A DNA stretch of 64,000 nucleotides, from assembly GCA_005408345.1 (NCBI GenBank), contig SEMN01000647.1:204319-268318 (forward strand), in the 5' to 3' direction. The stretch comes from Macquaria australasica (taxonomy: Eukaryota > Chordata > Actinopteri > Centrarchiformes > Percichthyidae). Below are positions 11,579 to 22,830 of this stretch, one piece after another; the first letter of the stretch is position 1; every line of letters begins with the position of its first letter. The notes under the pieces were generated by a model, which saw only the letters and a program-made list of their open reading frames with translations, ran no database searches and was not told the DNA's origin. Made by a program: the position numbers and the translations under genes.

Positions 11579-12350
11579 ATGACTAACTCTAGCCTAAATG
11601 ATAAAAAAATTAGACCAATATGCTCGCACACACACACACACAGGCATATGAAGTCCACTGTTAGTCGTGCGCTCCCCAAAGATCTCCAGGGTATCATCCA
11701 GTTAACACCACATTCAGTTTCCATATACTGCCGCTACTCAGCACAGGCAGATAAAAAGGGATTATTATGCCATCGCTGGACTACCTAATACCATTGGAGC
11801 AATCGACTGTACTCATGTGCGCATCAAGGCAGGAAAACAATTCCATTTAATCAACGTCCAAATAATACATGATGCACAGAATCACATCTTGAATGTGGCG
11901 GCCCGCTGGCTGGGGGGAGCACACGACTCTTCTTCGTGCTATACAACAGTTCTGTGCGTATGAGGTTAGATCAAGGTGCTGCTGGAGATGGGTGGCTTAT
12001 TGTTAAGTGTTATAATATCATAGATTTTTCACGATTCTGCATTATTACCTTTCAACATAAATCCAACTTTTAATTTAGGTGATCGGGGCTATCTGCTGCT
12101 ACCGTGGCTTATGACACCACTTACCAACCCTCAGACCCAGCAGGAGATGGCCTATAACCAGAAACTGAAGCACACTGGGTTTATTGGGGCATTTCCCTAT
12201 GCTTATTGCAAATTGCATTTAAGATAGATAGATGCACCAACTGATGGCTTGCAGTTCACCACTCTCAAGACAACAGAAAGTTGTTCAGTGTGGCTAATGT
12301 CTGGAGTACAGTCCATTATGATGGAAAAGTACTTCAATTTCAATTTTTTG
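11579..12350 (+). pseudogene. PIF/Harbinger (HARBI1-like) DDE transposase remnant
   Basis: The order of motifs is that of HARBI1-type transposases. An ALPKDLQGIIQL helix region (about 11667) comes first, then YYAIAGLPNTIGAIDCTHV with the first catalytic Asp at 11805-11807, then INVQIIHDAQNHILNVAARW, and a GGAHDS box. After an apparent GT-AG intron (12002-12078) comes GDRGYLLLPWLMTPLTNPQT with the second Asp at 12081-12083, then EMAYNQKLKHT. Two single-base lesions break the frame: one extra G near 11757-11760, and one missing T near 11928-11935. The segment that should carry the catalytic Glu (about 12180-12225) is garbled. Downstream, a DGLQFTTLKTTE-like stretch matches the family C-terminus. 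Inactive; terminal inverted repeats were not found. Confidence 0.8.
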
Positions 12351-13119
12351 TCTCCAATTAGTGCTATGATTTCATTTTAAATTTGACTGCTGACATAGTG
12401 CATCTTTGTTTGAATCCTCCCCAAATGTTTGTTCATGACTGGATCAAATGGTGCTTCAATTCCACCTGTGATAGGAAATTGCCATTATGTGGGTCATATA
12501 GGACATTTGTATGCCCTCTCAAAGCGTGGTTCCTTTCAGCTAGGTGACATATAGTATTATGGCAATACCTCTATGTATTACACCTCTCCAGTGCTGCACC
12601 TCAAGGTGCATCAAATCCTGGTTGATCTGATCAATGGCTGTCTTAGTTTTCAGCCTCGACTGGAGATCATCTCAAATTGTCAAATTGGTAATGTGTGTCT
12701 TTGAATACTCATGTTCCCATAAATGAATAGCTAGGTTCTTCCAATTTCTAAATCCCCCTTTTGTATGTGCATTGTCCAGTTTTCCAAAAAGTGTGCACGC
12801 AAAACAGAAGACTGAGTCTGAGCTAAGGGAATACATAAGCTATGTTCGCTGTATCTACTCCCCATTTTCATGACCATTTCATAGTTTTTCTCAGAATTCT
12901 GGGGGGAAACTATATCTTTGACCTGTGTAGGTCCTCTTGTTACTATTGCACACCATTCAGTAGTTGGCCATTGTGCAGGGTCTTTTGATGTGGTCACATC
13001 TTTTGTAGTGGTGATGACATTGCTGCTTGAGGAAGGGGGTGAGGTGTCATCTTCATGATTGGCAGGTGTTGCTGTCTCGCTGGAGGTGGACGTTGACGGA
13101 ACTGATGAAAAAGCAACAG
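12351..13119 (-). other. probable rest of the Harbinger element (minus-strand accessory gene remains)
   Basis: Harbinger elements usually carry a second, Myb-like gene. On the minus strand here, short exon-like pieces occur. One gives AIDQINQDLMHLEVQHWRGV (about 12650-12590) and another follows a TTCCTATCACAG acceptor-like site (about 12482-12465). The longest open stretch, 12997-12731, reads through WPTTEWCAIV but shows no domain that I recognise. Assignment rests on position beside the transposase and is tentative. Confidence 0.3.
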
Positions 13120-13425
13120 TGTATATATTGTCATAAAGATTCTTTAGAGGGCATGGTATATGTTATCAATTCAAGTGACATTTATTGAACTCACAGTTAT
13201 CAGTATCAGCACTCAGAAAAGGCACTTGATTTGCTGCTGTTGGTGTATCTTCCTGCTCGTCATGATAGGCAGAAGGTGGGGTAGCCATTATCCCTCTGGA
13301 GGTGAACCTGATATGACAAAAAAACAACACGGTAAATATTGTCATAAAGAATCTTTAGAGGACATGTCATGTGTTATCAATTGAAGTGGAATACTGAACT
13401 TACAGTTTCATTATCAGCATTTGAA
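13120..13425. repeat. ~205-bp-spaced direct duplication
   Basis: A block starting ATTGTCATAAAGATTCTTTA near 13127 and running through TGTTATCAATT and ACAGTT.TCA.TATCAGCA is repeated from about 13338 with about 80-85 percent visible identity. The two copies are in direct orientation, so this is a local tandem duplication. Confidence 0.65.
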
Positions 13426-14982
13426 GGGAGCACTTTATTGTTCTCTTTTGCTGCTGTCTGAAACTTAAGTAATGATAAGAAAGATAAGAAAGTGATATAG
13501 TATATGTTACTTATAGTAACATGATAATAAAGTCAATTCAAAATTCTTTCACATTATAGAATTAGAATTCCTCAAGTTCAACTTTTAAATGTTCTCCTTG
13601 GACATAGCTTTCATTATTCATAGCTTCATGGCATTCATAGCTCGACACAGCCCTCATCAGTTAACTTACAGAAAAAGCTATTATCCATTACATTTACATT
13701 TAATTTTTGTGCCTTCAATAGTGGCAATTACCAGTGTCCCATACAAAAGGTCTACTCTAGGCCAGCGTTACATGTCAAAAAGTTAAAGAAATCAAAGTTG
13801 ATAACTAAGCTAGTTTTAGACAAAATAACACAAAATGAATTACATTAATTCAGAAATTTTTAAATTTAGATTTTTAATAAATGAGTCGAGCGGAGCTGGA
13901 CACTCCACTAACGTTACTAGTTAGTAGTAGCTCTGCTTGCTAGGTTAATTAACGCAAAAGAATAAACACCATTAGTCTAATTCTAGCTGAAATTATTCAA
14001 GTTTCTTCCCCATTAATTAAGGCTAGACTAAATGACAGCATTCAGTTATTTACTGTTATACTTAATTGTCATTATCTGCACCACTTACCACTGCCTTGCT
14101 TTCTTTTTTCTTTTTTTCTCTTTCTTTTTCCACTTCCACCAGACGGATAACTCCTCTTCATTTTCCTTCATTGAATTCAATTTAAAAAAAAGTTTGGTTT
14201 TTTGGGGGGTTTTTTTGGGCATTTTTGCCTTTATTTTTGATGGTGCAGCTGCAGAGGGAGACGGGAAAGGTGGGAGATAGAGAGAACATGACATGTGCCC
14301 CGACTTCAGTTCAAATACACACGCACATTGATACCCACCCAAAACACACAGTTAATTATTAGAAAATAGCACTGAAGTCAGTGTTGACACTTTTCAAATT
14401 TCTACATTACATCACATTCTAGTGGCCTGATAAGAAAAGTGCATCAATATGCTTCCATGTTGTTGAACCACTATGAGTCACTCTACTATCACAGGAAACT
14501 GATTAAACTCTATACGTCTTTTTATCACCTACCTGTATGAGTGATATCAGTCACTGCACACATATTGCTATACACTGCTTGAATCTCCAATCTCTCACCT
14601 TTATTTATCATAGATAATGTGTCAGAATATTATATGAGTTTGTATTACCCAATTAATATTAAGTCTATTGTTATATAGTAAATACAGGTCTACCATGTTT
14701 TCTACATTATCACCAAGCTGTAGTTATCAAAGGTCAACATTTTGTGTATAGGCATGTGTACACCTCATGTGTTATCACCTTCAGTACCTATATTTATCTC
14801 GGGGTGGGGAAACATTAAAAATCTCCTACAGGTAAAGGTAAAGTTATTTTATAGATGAAGCATTTACTTCTCTGAGCCTTTTGATAGATGCACGAATCAG
14901 AAAATCAAGAATATTCTGCCACTTTCAGAGGTAGTGTGTAAACAATAGGTCCTTACACTGTTTACACTGTGTTTACAATGTA
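13426..14982. other. spacer, low-complexity T-rich tract
   Basis: Contains a pyrimidine tract at about 14098-14140 and a run of T/G near 14196-14225. The open frame on the minus strand at 14085-14342 is lysine-rich low complexity and not convincing as a gene. Confidence 0.45.
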
Positions 14983-15122
14983 ACTACTTTCAATGCCTAC
15001 ACTTTAATTGACACTTCAACCCTTTTCAATGCTTAAACTTCAACTGACACTAGCCCCTGTCAGTGTTTTAACTTCAGCTGACACATCGACTCCTTTAAAA
15101 GCTTCAGCTTTAACTGTTGTTC
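14983..15122. repeat. minisatellite, ~35-bp period, 4 degenerate units
   Basis: Units begin near 14983, 15019, 15055 and 15089. Each carries a TTTCAATGC-like box, an ACTTCAACTGACAC-like box and a CCC or ACC spacer. The spacing is close to 36, 36, 34 and 34 bp. The array stops just before the LINE fragment. Confidence 0.65.
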
Positions 15123-15149
15123 CTATAAAACCGTTCAATCATGAAGCAA

Positions 15150-16838
15150 TAACAAAGTTAGTCACGGAGTTCCACAAGGTTCTGTGCTTGAACCAATTCT
15201 GTTCACCTTATATATGCTTCCTTTAGGCAATATTATTAGGAAGCACTCCATACATTTTCATTGTTATGCAGATGATACCCAATTATATTTACAGATCAAG
15301 CCAGATGAAACCAATCAATTAGCTAAACTTCAAGCATGTCTTAAGGACATAAAAACCTGGATGACCTGCAATTTTCTGATGTTAAATTCAGACAAAACTG
15401 AAGTTATTGTACTTGGCCCCGAACACCTTCGAAACACATTATCTAAAGATATAGTTTCTCTAGATGGCCCTGGCCTCCAGCGACACCGCAAGGAATCTTG
15501 GAGTTATCGTTGATCAGGATATGTCCTTTAACTCCCACATAAAACAAACTTCTAGAACTGCCTTTTTTTCACTTACGTAACATTGCAAAAATCAGGCATA
15601 TCCTGTCTCAAAAAGATGCAGAAAAACTAGTCCATGCATTTGTTACGTCTAGGCTGGACTATTGCAACTCTCTATTATCAGGCTGCCCCAATAAGTCCCT
15701 TAAGACTCTCCAGCTGATCCAGAATGCTGCGGCACATTTACTGACAAGAACCAGGAAACAGGATCATATTTCTCCAATATTAGCTTCTCTACACTGGCTC
15801 CCTATAAAATCCAGAATAGAATTTAAAATCCTTCTCCTCACCTTCAAAGCCCTAAATGGTCAGGCACCATCATATCTTAAAGAGCTCATAGTACCCTATT
15901 ACCCCACTAGAGCACTGCGCTCCCAGAATGCAGGGTTCCTTGTGGTTCCTAGAGTCTCCAAAAGTAGAATGGGAGCCAGAGCCTTCAGCTATCAAGCTCC
16001 TCTCCTGTGAAACCAGATCCCAGTTTGTGTACGGGAGGCAGACACCCTCCTCACATTTAAGAGTAGGCTTAAGACTTTCCTCTTTGATAAAGCTTATAGT
16101 CGGGCTGACTCAGGTGACCCCTGAGCCACCCCTTAGTTATGCTGCTATAGGCCTAGACTGCCGGGGGACTTCCTATGATGCACTGAGCTCCTCTCTCCTC
16201 CTCTCCCTCCATCTATACGCACTCATATCTCATCAATGCTTGTTACTAACTACTACTTCTTCCCGTAGTTGTGTGTTTTCTCTCCCCTCTCTCTCTTTCT
16301 CTCCTTCTGTTGCTTTCTGCAGGTATTTCTGCCTCCAGAGCTGTAGAGTCTGGATCTATGGTTGCGGCCACCTGCTGCCCCCGTGTTCCTGCTCTACACC
16401 CGCTGCTGCTATTACTGTTGTTGCTCTTATTATTAGTATTACTATTATTATATTGCTATTAGTATTATTTCTATTAATATTAACATCAATACCATTACCA
16501 CAACTATTACTTTATATATCTATGTGGAATTGTATTGAGCTGCTGTATGTTCTCTTTCCTCCTGCTCTCTCTCTCCCGCTCCCCCCATCCCCCTTCAACC
16601 CAACCGGTCAAGGCAGATGACCGCCCACCTAGAGCCTGGTTCTGCTCGAGGTTTCTACCTGTTAAAAGGGAGTTTTTCCTTGCCACTGTCGCATAGTGCT
16701 TGCTCATGGTGGGAACTGTTGGGTCTCTGTAAATATAAAGAGTCGGTCTAGACCTGCTCTATTCGAAAAAGTGCCCTGAGATAACTTTGTTATGATATGG
16801 CGCTATATAAATAAAACTGAATTGAAAATTGAATAACA
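15150..16838 (+). pseudogene. 5'-truncated L2/Maui-like LINE, RT and 3' UTR
   Basis: The copy begins inside the reverse transcriptase at a GVPQGSVLEPILF-like stretch (about 15160) and continues with HCYADDTQLYLQIKP, the catalytic YADD box, then CLKDIKTWM and a KTEVIVLGP thumb-side motif. Downstream pieces are RLDYCNSLL, LHWLPIK and KALNGQAPSYL. Visible breaks are a frameshift near 15465-15485, another in the T-run near 15565, and a TGA at 16008-16010 where the sister copies have TGG. The 3' UTR ends with GGCGCTATATAAATAAAACT followed by GAATT-type tail repeats. Reverse transcription would have been primed from the target site. Not functional. Confidence 0.88.
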
Positions 16839-17604
16839 TTTAAAATCATTTCAACATGTATAAATTTGGTGATAACAAAAAGTGTAGTGTCAGCAAGTAC
16901 TAAACCAACAAACACCAAACTTAAATTTTCTTTAAAAATTCTTCTTCTGGTTTCATTTGACTATTTTTCACAATTGAACGTATGTGCATTTGCACATTGC
17001 GCATTGTTTACATGGTCATATCCATATATCAAATGTTTTATGTCCCAGGTAAAATATTTAGGGGACACTCATTGTGTTTGGTCCCTCTGCCACACTGTAT
17101 TGTGGTAATATTATGTATCCTGCAACTATGGTACAGTCCTATGTTATGTAAAAGTATTAAGCATGTCTTTTTTCCCCCAGTTGTGGCAGGACGAAAAAGC
17201 ATGATGACATCAGTCAGTAATTTTAAACACTTTGGTCCAGAAGGAGATACTGCTGATCAGATTGCAATGAAACATGCACGTGAAATTCATGTTCCCCAGA
17301 TTATGATGCCTAACGTTTTTAGTGACTTTTGAGCTATTAAAATATTTCCTCCCAGAAGTTATGCAATTTGAGACATGACCAGAAAAGGTGAGATGGGGTC
17401 CCTTCTTCTGATTTATGCTGGCCCATATGGCTGAAATAGAGAATTAATTCTTTAATTCTTATGCAGACGCCCAATGTAGCATAAAGGCCCTGATATTCTC
17501 CATAACAGACACGGACATGGACAATACATTCAGTGTACAGTTCTGTTATACTATAATGGATGTCCACGCGGCCATACCTTTGGGCTGAACACAGACCCTT
17601 GCAA

Positions 17605-17636
17605 CTATGTGGACATGGAAAGAATCATTTGAGCTT
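17605..17636. repeat. 32-bp sequence shared with 46692-46723
   Basis: The identical stretch starts CTATGTGGACATGG and ends ATTTGAGCTT; flanks diverge immediately on both sides. Confidence 0.8.
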
Positions 17637-17943
17637 TAACAGACCACATGCGCATCTGTTCTCCCCGTACGTGATGATGCATGTGAGTATATACATGTGC
17701 CTACAGTACATGTGAGTATAGGCTGTCTCTGTGCTCTCAGAAACCTGAGGAATATGTACATAGAGAGAATGAATGAAAGGTTTCATCAGGGAGTGTTCGC
17801 CACCCTACTGAGACTGTGGAGGAAACTCTGTGCTGTTCTATCCTGACTGTTGTGTGTCAAGGACAATCTGTTACCATGCTCACTATTACATAAAGCATTG
17901 TTTGTTTCTCGGACCAGGAACAGACATCAGGCAAAGACTTTAA

Positions 17944-17980
17944 ACACACGCACACATGCATGCACACACACACACACACA
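17944..17980. repeat. imperfect (CA)n microsatellite
   Basis: CA-rich run with CG and TGCATGCA interruptions, ending in a clean CA stretch. Confidence 0.85.
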
Positions 17981-19110
17981 GCTTATAACTCATTAACAAA
18001 ACCTAAGAAAGCTTGTGTTTTGTGAGCATCATAACCCAACACAGACAGATTAATTTAATAAATAAAACATCAGTGCATTAAATATGAGTATAGTGTTTCA
18101 TGTTTTATATTATGACTGCTTTGACATCATAACACACTTTACTGATTATGTTCTATTGTACAGCACTTTTTTACCACACAGTTAATCACTTTAGACATTT
18201 AATGACTAAAGTGTTAATTGTAGAAAATGTACATTTTCTCTTTTGGCATTTGTATTTAAGTGGTCATTGTATTTTAGTGGTCATTAACTAAAAAAGGACA
18301 AAGAAGCAGGCAGAGAGAGAAAGTGTGTAGAAGTGTACATGTTCATGAGGGGTGGAACAGACATTCTGATGTTGAATAACCCTGCACCACTGTTAGAAAT
18401 GTTAAAATATAGGCCCAAAATGACAGAAATTAAATGTGTAGTCATCCAGCTGCTATCCTGCCTTGTTTTATGCGATCAGGATACATGTAGTGGCATTCAC
18501 CAAAAAGACACTGTTCCCATATGGAAGTGGGCCTGCTCTATCCATTTGCCTGTGTGTGGCAACATGAATGTGTGCATGAAGCCCAACTCCACATCCAAAT
18601 TTGCCAAATGTGAACAGATAAATGAAATACATTTTCCAAGTTCTATTCCCGTGTCCCTGTGTTCATTGTTCAGTTATCTCTTGGTATCTGTCAAATATCT
18701 GCTAAAAACATTTTTGAGTGTTTATGCATCAAGAATATTTCTGATGACTCATCTTGAGAACGGGGTTGTATACGTAAGGGATATGACTGACGAGGTGGAA
18801 ATTATCAGCAATTAATGGACGACGGGGAGGTGGGAACCGTCCAACCACTTATACCATGGTTAATTGCCAAAGAAAAAAAACTGAGACCATTAATTTATAT
18901 TTTCATGCATTTTACAATCGAAATCTAAAGTTTTTCACGAGCCATAACTCAGTTTCCCAGGTAACACCTGAGGGTTTGACTAATACCTGGAACAATTATT
19001 ACCATCCCATAAGGTTCTTGCAATAGAAACATTGTTCACTGCTCCAGCAAATAGGACGAACCTTAGATACGACTTGGCAACGGGAGATATTTCTAGTCCG
19101 CCTGCTGCAC

Positions 19111-19133
19111 TTACTGATACAAAGTATCAGTAA
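19111..19133. repeat. perfect 10-bp-arm hairpin
   Basis: TTACTGATAC, loop AAA, then GTATCAGTAA. Confidence 0.85.
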
Positions 19134-19404
19134 ATGTAGAGGGGCAGTGTACTTCTTGCAGCTTGTGTGTTACAGTCATCATCCTGTGGTGTTCAGAGGA
19201 TGAGGCACTGATTATATACTCATTAGGCTGATACTTTACTACGTAGCCAGCGCAATAATTTAGAACGGTGAACAGAGAGTTTCACTAGAACTACTTAGTA
19301 GGTGTCCATTGTAAGGAATTGATGGACACCCTTCAGCCAATCAATATCAAGCATTCATCCAGACCATGGTATAATAAAATTTATCCAATGAATAATTATT
19401 TGGA

Positions 19405-20919
19405 GCGACCAGCTCACCCCTCCCATCATAGAGCTTAACAATTTTTACGCTCGTTTTGACAAGGACAACCAGGAGCCTGTATCCAAGGCAGAGCTGACTG
19501 CGGATCACCAACCCCTAACACTCTCCCCCACTGATGTCAGAGCAGTGCTGAGCAGGATCAACGCACGCAAAGCTGCTGGTCCCGATGGCATCCCCAGACG
19601 TGTGCTTAGAGCATGTGCTGGGGAGCTGGCAGGGGTCCTGACGGACTTATTCAACATGTCCTTGGCCCATGCAGTTGTGCCGACTTGCTTCAAGACCACC
19701 TCCATCGTACCAGTACCAAAACACTCCACTCCAACATGTCTCAACGACTACCGCCCAGTAGCACTCACCCCCATCATCACAAAGTGTTTAGAGCAGCTGG
19801 TTCTGGCACATCTCAAATCTTGTCTTTCCCCCACCCTGGACGCCCACCAATTTGAATAGGAGCGTGAATAGGAGCACAGAAGATACAGTCTCCATAGCAC
19901 TGCACTCTGTCCTCTCACACCTGGACAATGTTAACACATATGCCAGAATGCTGTTCATAGACTTCAGTTCAGCATTTAACACTGTCATCCCCTCCAAACT
20001 AATCACCAAACTGACAGATCTGGGCATCAGTGCTCCTATTTGCAACTGGTTGTTGGACTTTCTGACCAACAGGCTTCAACGTGTTCGGTCAGACCACCAC
20101 TGCTCCTCTACCCTCACCCTAAACACCGGCGTACCACAAGGCTGTGTGATGAGTCCATTCCTCTACTCCCTCTTCACTCACGACTGCAGACCTGTACATG
20201 ACTCTAACACCATCATCAAGTTTGCGGATGACACCACAGTGATTGGCCTCATCAAGGGCAACGATGAGTCAGCCTACAGAGAGGAGGTGGACCGCCTGGC
20301 TGTGTGGTGCGATGAGAACAACCTGCTGCTCAACACCAATAAGACCAAGGAACTCATCATGGACTTTAGAAGGAATGCTGACACACACCCATCCATCCAT
20401 ATCAACGGTGCGGCGGTGGAGCGTGTGACCAGCTTCAAATTCTTGGGGATCCACATCTCGCAGGACCTCACCTGGTTGACTAACTGCTCCTACCTGGTTA
20501 AGAAGGCTCACCAGCGCCTCTTTTTTCTGAGGACTCTAAAGAAAAACCACCTCTCTTCAGACATCCTGGTGAACTTCTACCGTTGCACCATCGAGAGCAT
20601 CCTAACCAACTGCATTACAGTTTGGTATGGGAATTGCTCTGTCTCGGACCGGAAGGTGCTGCAGAGGGTGGTGAAAACCACCCAGCGCATCGCTGGAGCC
20701 TCACTTCCTGCTATTGAGGACATCTACAGGAAGCGTTGCATCTACAGGAGAGCAAAGAACATCAACAAAGACTTCTGCCACCCAGCACACGAACTGTTTG
20801 CCCTCCTGCCTTCTGGGAGGCGCTACAGAAGTCTCCGGACCAAAACCACCAGGTTCAGGAACAGTTTTTTCCCCATCAGCTGTCTCCCTACTGAACTCTG
20901 CCCCCTGACGCCTCCCCCC

Positions 20920-20954
<35 letters not shown>

Positions 20955-21285
20955 ACCAACCCCCTTGGACCGAACTGAATTGACTTGAATTGACATCACT
21001 GCACTATTAAGTACTCTTTTTTTAATCTGCTTGCACTAATAATACCATTGCACTATTACGGTACATTCAAACCGCACATTCTGCACTTTATATATACTTT
21101 CTGTATATACTGTAAATATTCATATACCCTGTATATTTATATTCATATTATGTTATTCTACTACTTATGCACTTCTGGTTAGATGCTATCTGCATTTCGT
21201 TGCCTTGTACATGTGACATGTGCAATGACAATAAAGTTGAATCTAATCTAATCTAATCTAATCTAATCTAATCTAATCTAATATA
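19405..21285 (+). pseudogene. 5'-truncated Rex1/Babar-like LINE
   Basis: The copy starts within the RT N-terminus (IIELNNFYARFDKDN-like), followed by RKAAGPDGIPRRVL and LNDYRPVALTPI. A +1 frameshift then falls at 19852-19875, where TGAATAGGAGC is tandemly repeated. After it a 378-codon open frame (19852-20988) carries FIDFSSAFNTV with the first Asp, NTGVPQGCVMSPFLYSL, the catalytic FADDTTV, then FKFLGIHISQDLTW and LPSGRRYRSL, the Rex1-type C-terminus. The reading frame runs into a (CA)n tract at 20920. The 3' UTR ends TGACAATAAAGTTGAATC and a (TAATC)n tail at about 21240-21283. The endonuclease domain is absent and the upstream RT is frameshifted, so this copy is inactive. Confidence 0.9.
20920..20952. 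repeat. (CA)n microsatellite within LINE 3' end
   Basis: Pure CA run immediately after the RT C-terminal LPSGRRYR region. Confidence 0.95.
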
Positions 21286-22042
21286 AAACCGCACTTGACC
21301 ATTAGCTTTAGGTCGTAGTAGCTAGCAGAGCAATATCATAGTAGCAGGTGAGTGTTTGGAAGTTAGTTGGAAAAAACTTCCAAAAGAGTGTGATTGATGT
21401 CTAATTTCCATTTCTGTCTTGTCCTCCTCCTCCTGACCTAGCAATGTGAGTGAGAGAGGTGTGGGTGGAGGTCAGCAGTCCTCCCTGAGGTTGCCTGCTT
21501 TGCCAAGTTGGTAATCCAGGCTTGTCCCCTACCCCTTGCTATACAGCTCAAGGTTTCCATGCCCCAAAAGATCCAGCTGCTTCAGCAGAAATGTACCCAT
21601 TCTCTTGCTAATAAATTAATTTCTAATAAAGGCATTTGTACTCTTTTTTGCTCTTTTCCATATATTATATTGACTTCACTAGATAAATAATATGGGTGGA
21701 CACCTCATGGCCTCAAGTTTCAGGTTCAGTATAATGCAGTCATACAGAATCCAGTGTCAGGGTTACTACAGGACACTGAGATGTGCTGCAGCACATGCAG
21801 TACTCCGCGCTACTATGTTTACTTTCCGACCAAAACACTGATTCCACACACACAAACACACTAGCACGTCGACATCGCTATCACCGTCAGCACTTCCCCT
21901 AGCCATACACTGGTCTACAAAACACTGCCAACACACCACTACACAAACCCACACGTACATACACACTTTAGGGAGACACACACAACGCCACTCGACTATC
22001 AACAGGAAACATCTTTTGCTGAACAGGAAGTTCTACTCTCTA
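21286..22042. other. spacer, nothing recognised
   Basis: Only a palindrome GTGCTGCAGCAC at about 21783 stands out. Confidence 0.4.
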
Positions 22043-22146
22043 ATTGGTTGGGTGGGATTCAGTGAGAACTGTGTCTCAGCCAATCAGGGAGCTCTTATTT
22101 TAGGGGTAGGTATAAAAGGAGAGAGGCTGCTCTGATGATGGTCAGA
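22043..22146 (+). promoter_or_regulatory. candidate core promoter (CCAAT / TATA / Inr)
   Basis: An inverted CCAAT box (ATTGG) lies at 22043-22047, a forward CCAAT at 22080-22084, and TATAAAAG at 22111-22118. A GGTCAGAC initiator-like site puts a start near 22144, about 33 bp downstream of the TATA box. The spacing fits RNA polymerase II core promoters. No long reading frame follows, so it could drive an untranslated first exon, a non-coding transcript, or be part of a degraded LTR. Sequence-only call. Confidence 0.4.
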
Positions 22147-22499
22147 CTGAGTGACATTTCTGTGTGTGTGTTCACAGTTAAATGACTTACAATTTCCCTT
22201 TTGTCTTCGTAACACTGATTCATTTTTTAATTAAATGTCACATGCAGTCAAAAGAATTTAAAGTTAAAAGTTTAAAGCTGGTGTCACTGGCCTAACATGC
22301 TTTAACATGAAAGCCTCTAACACAAGCCATCCCCACAGCTCACTTTCATTTGGCTTTATGTTGTGAGGCTCTTACTCTAGTGTATATGAGTCCAGAGCAT
22401 AGCAGCATAGTCCATGATCAAACTCCAGACTTACTCATGTTGACTGTACGTTTGATCTTCAATAGCTTTGAAAATATATTTTAGATTTAACTTGGGATT

Positions 22500-22830
22500 G
22501 GTTAAAGACTGCAATGGACACCTACAGTAAAGGTTAGAGAAGCAGACTTGTGAAGGGAAGCTGGCAAATTCAATCTCCTGATCTCCAGGTGGGGAAAGTG
22601 AAAGAGCAGTAGTTGTCCCTCCCTCATCACCACCACTGGAGTGCCTTTGAGCAAGGTCCTTAAAAGATTAGCTGGGCATTTTGGGAAATACACATCGGAT
22701 TTCTTGCTGAGAATGAGATGAGAAGATGGATATCAATTTCTGATTACAGAGCTGGACTCAGGAGGTGATTAACTTATCTTAGCATAAAGACTGGAAGCAG
22801 GGAGAAACAGCTAGCCTGGTTCTGTTCTTT
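22500..22830. repeat. fish dispersed-repeat fragments
   Basis: The part at about 22559-22665 has the CTCCTGATCTCCAGGTGGG and TTTGAGCAAGGTCCTTA boxes. The part at about 22665-22825 has the AGCATAAAGACTGG, AAGCAGGGAGAAAC and AGCTAGCCTGG boxes. I recognise these as motifs of high-copy fish repeats (SINE- or DNA-element-like). The exact family is not assigned and a second copy is not in this window. Confidence 0.4.

Larger units (their letters stand above)
16839..19404. other. spacer, no gene recognised
   Basis: Holds an interrupted (CA)n at 17944-17980, a 32-bp segment at 17605-17636 identical to 46692-46723, and a short perfect hairpin at 19111-19133. No protein domain recognised, including in the 160-codon open frame at 18333-18815, which lacks recognisable motifs and a coding-like composition. 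Confidence 0.5.

Noticed and set aside
14085..14342. Lysine-rich minus-strand frame as a nuclear protein
   Set aside because: The KKEKKRKKK stretch is the complement of a TTTCTTTTT low-complexity tract.
15928..16620. 230-codon plus-strand frame in the L2 3' end as a membrane protein
   Set aside because: The leucine- and isoleucine-rich part comes from CTG and ATT repeats in the LINE 3' UTR; the true LINE frame here is another one.
18333..18815. 160-codon open frame as a gene
   Set aside because: No recognisable domain, no splice-bordered structure, no promoter evidence and composition like translated AT-rich spacer.
20701..20952. Minus-strand frames under the Rex1-like RT
   Set aside because: Shadows of the RT coding strand; the plus-strand RT motifs explain the conservation of the open frames.
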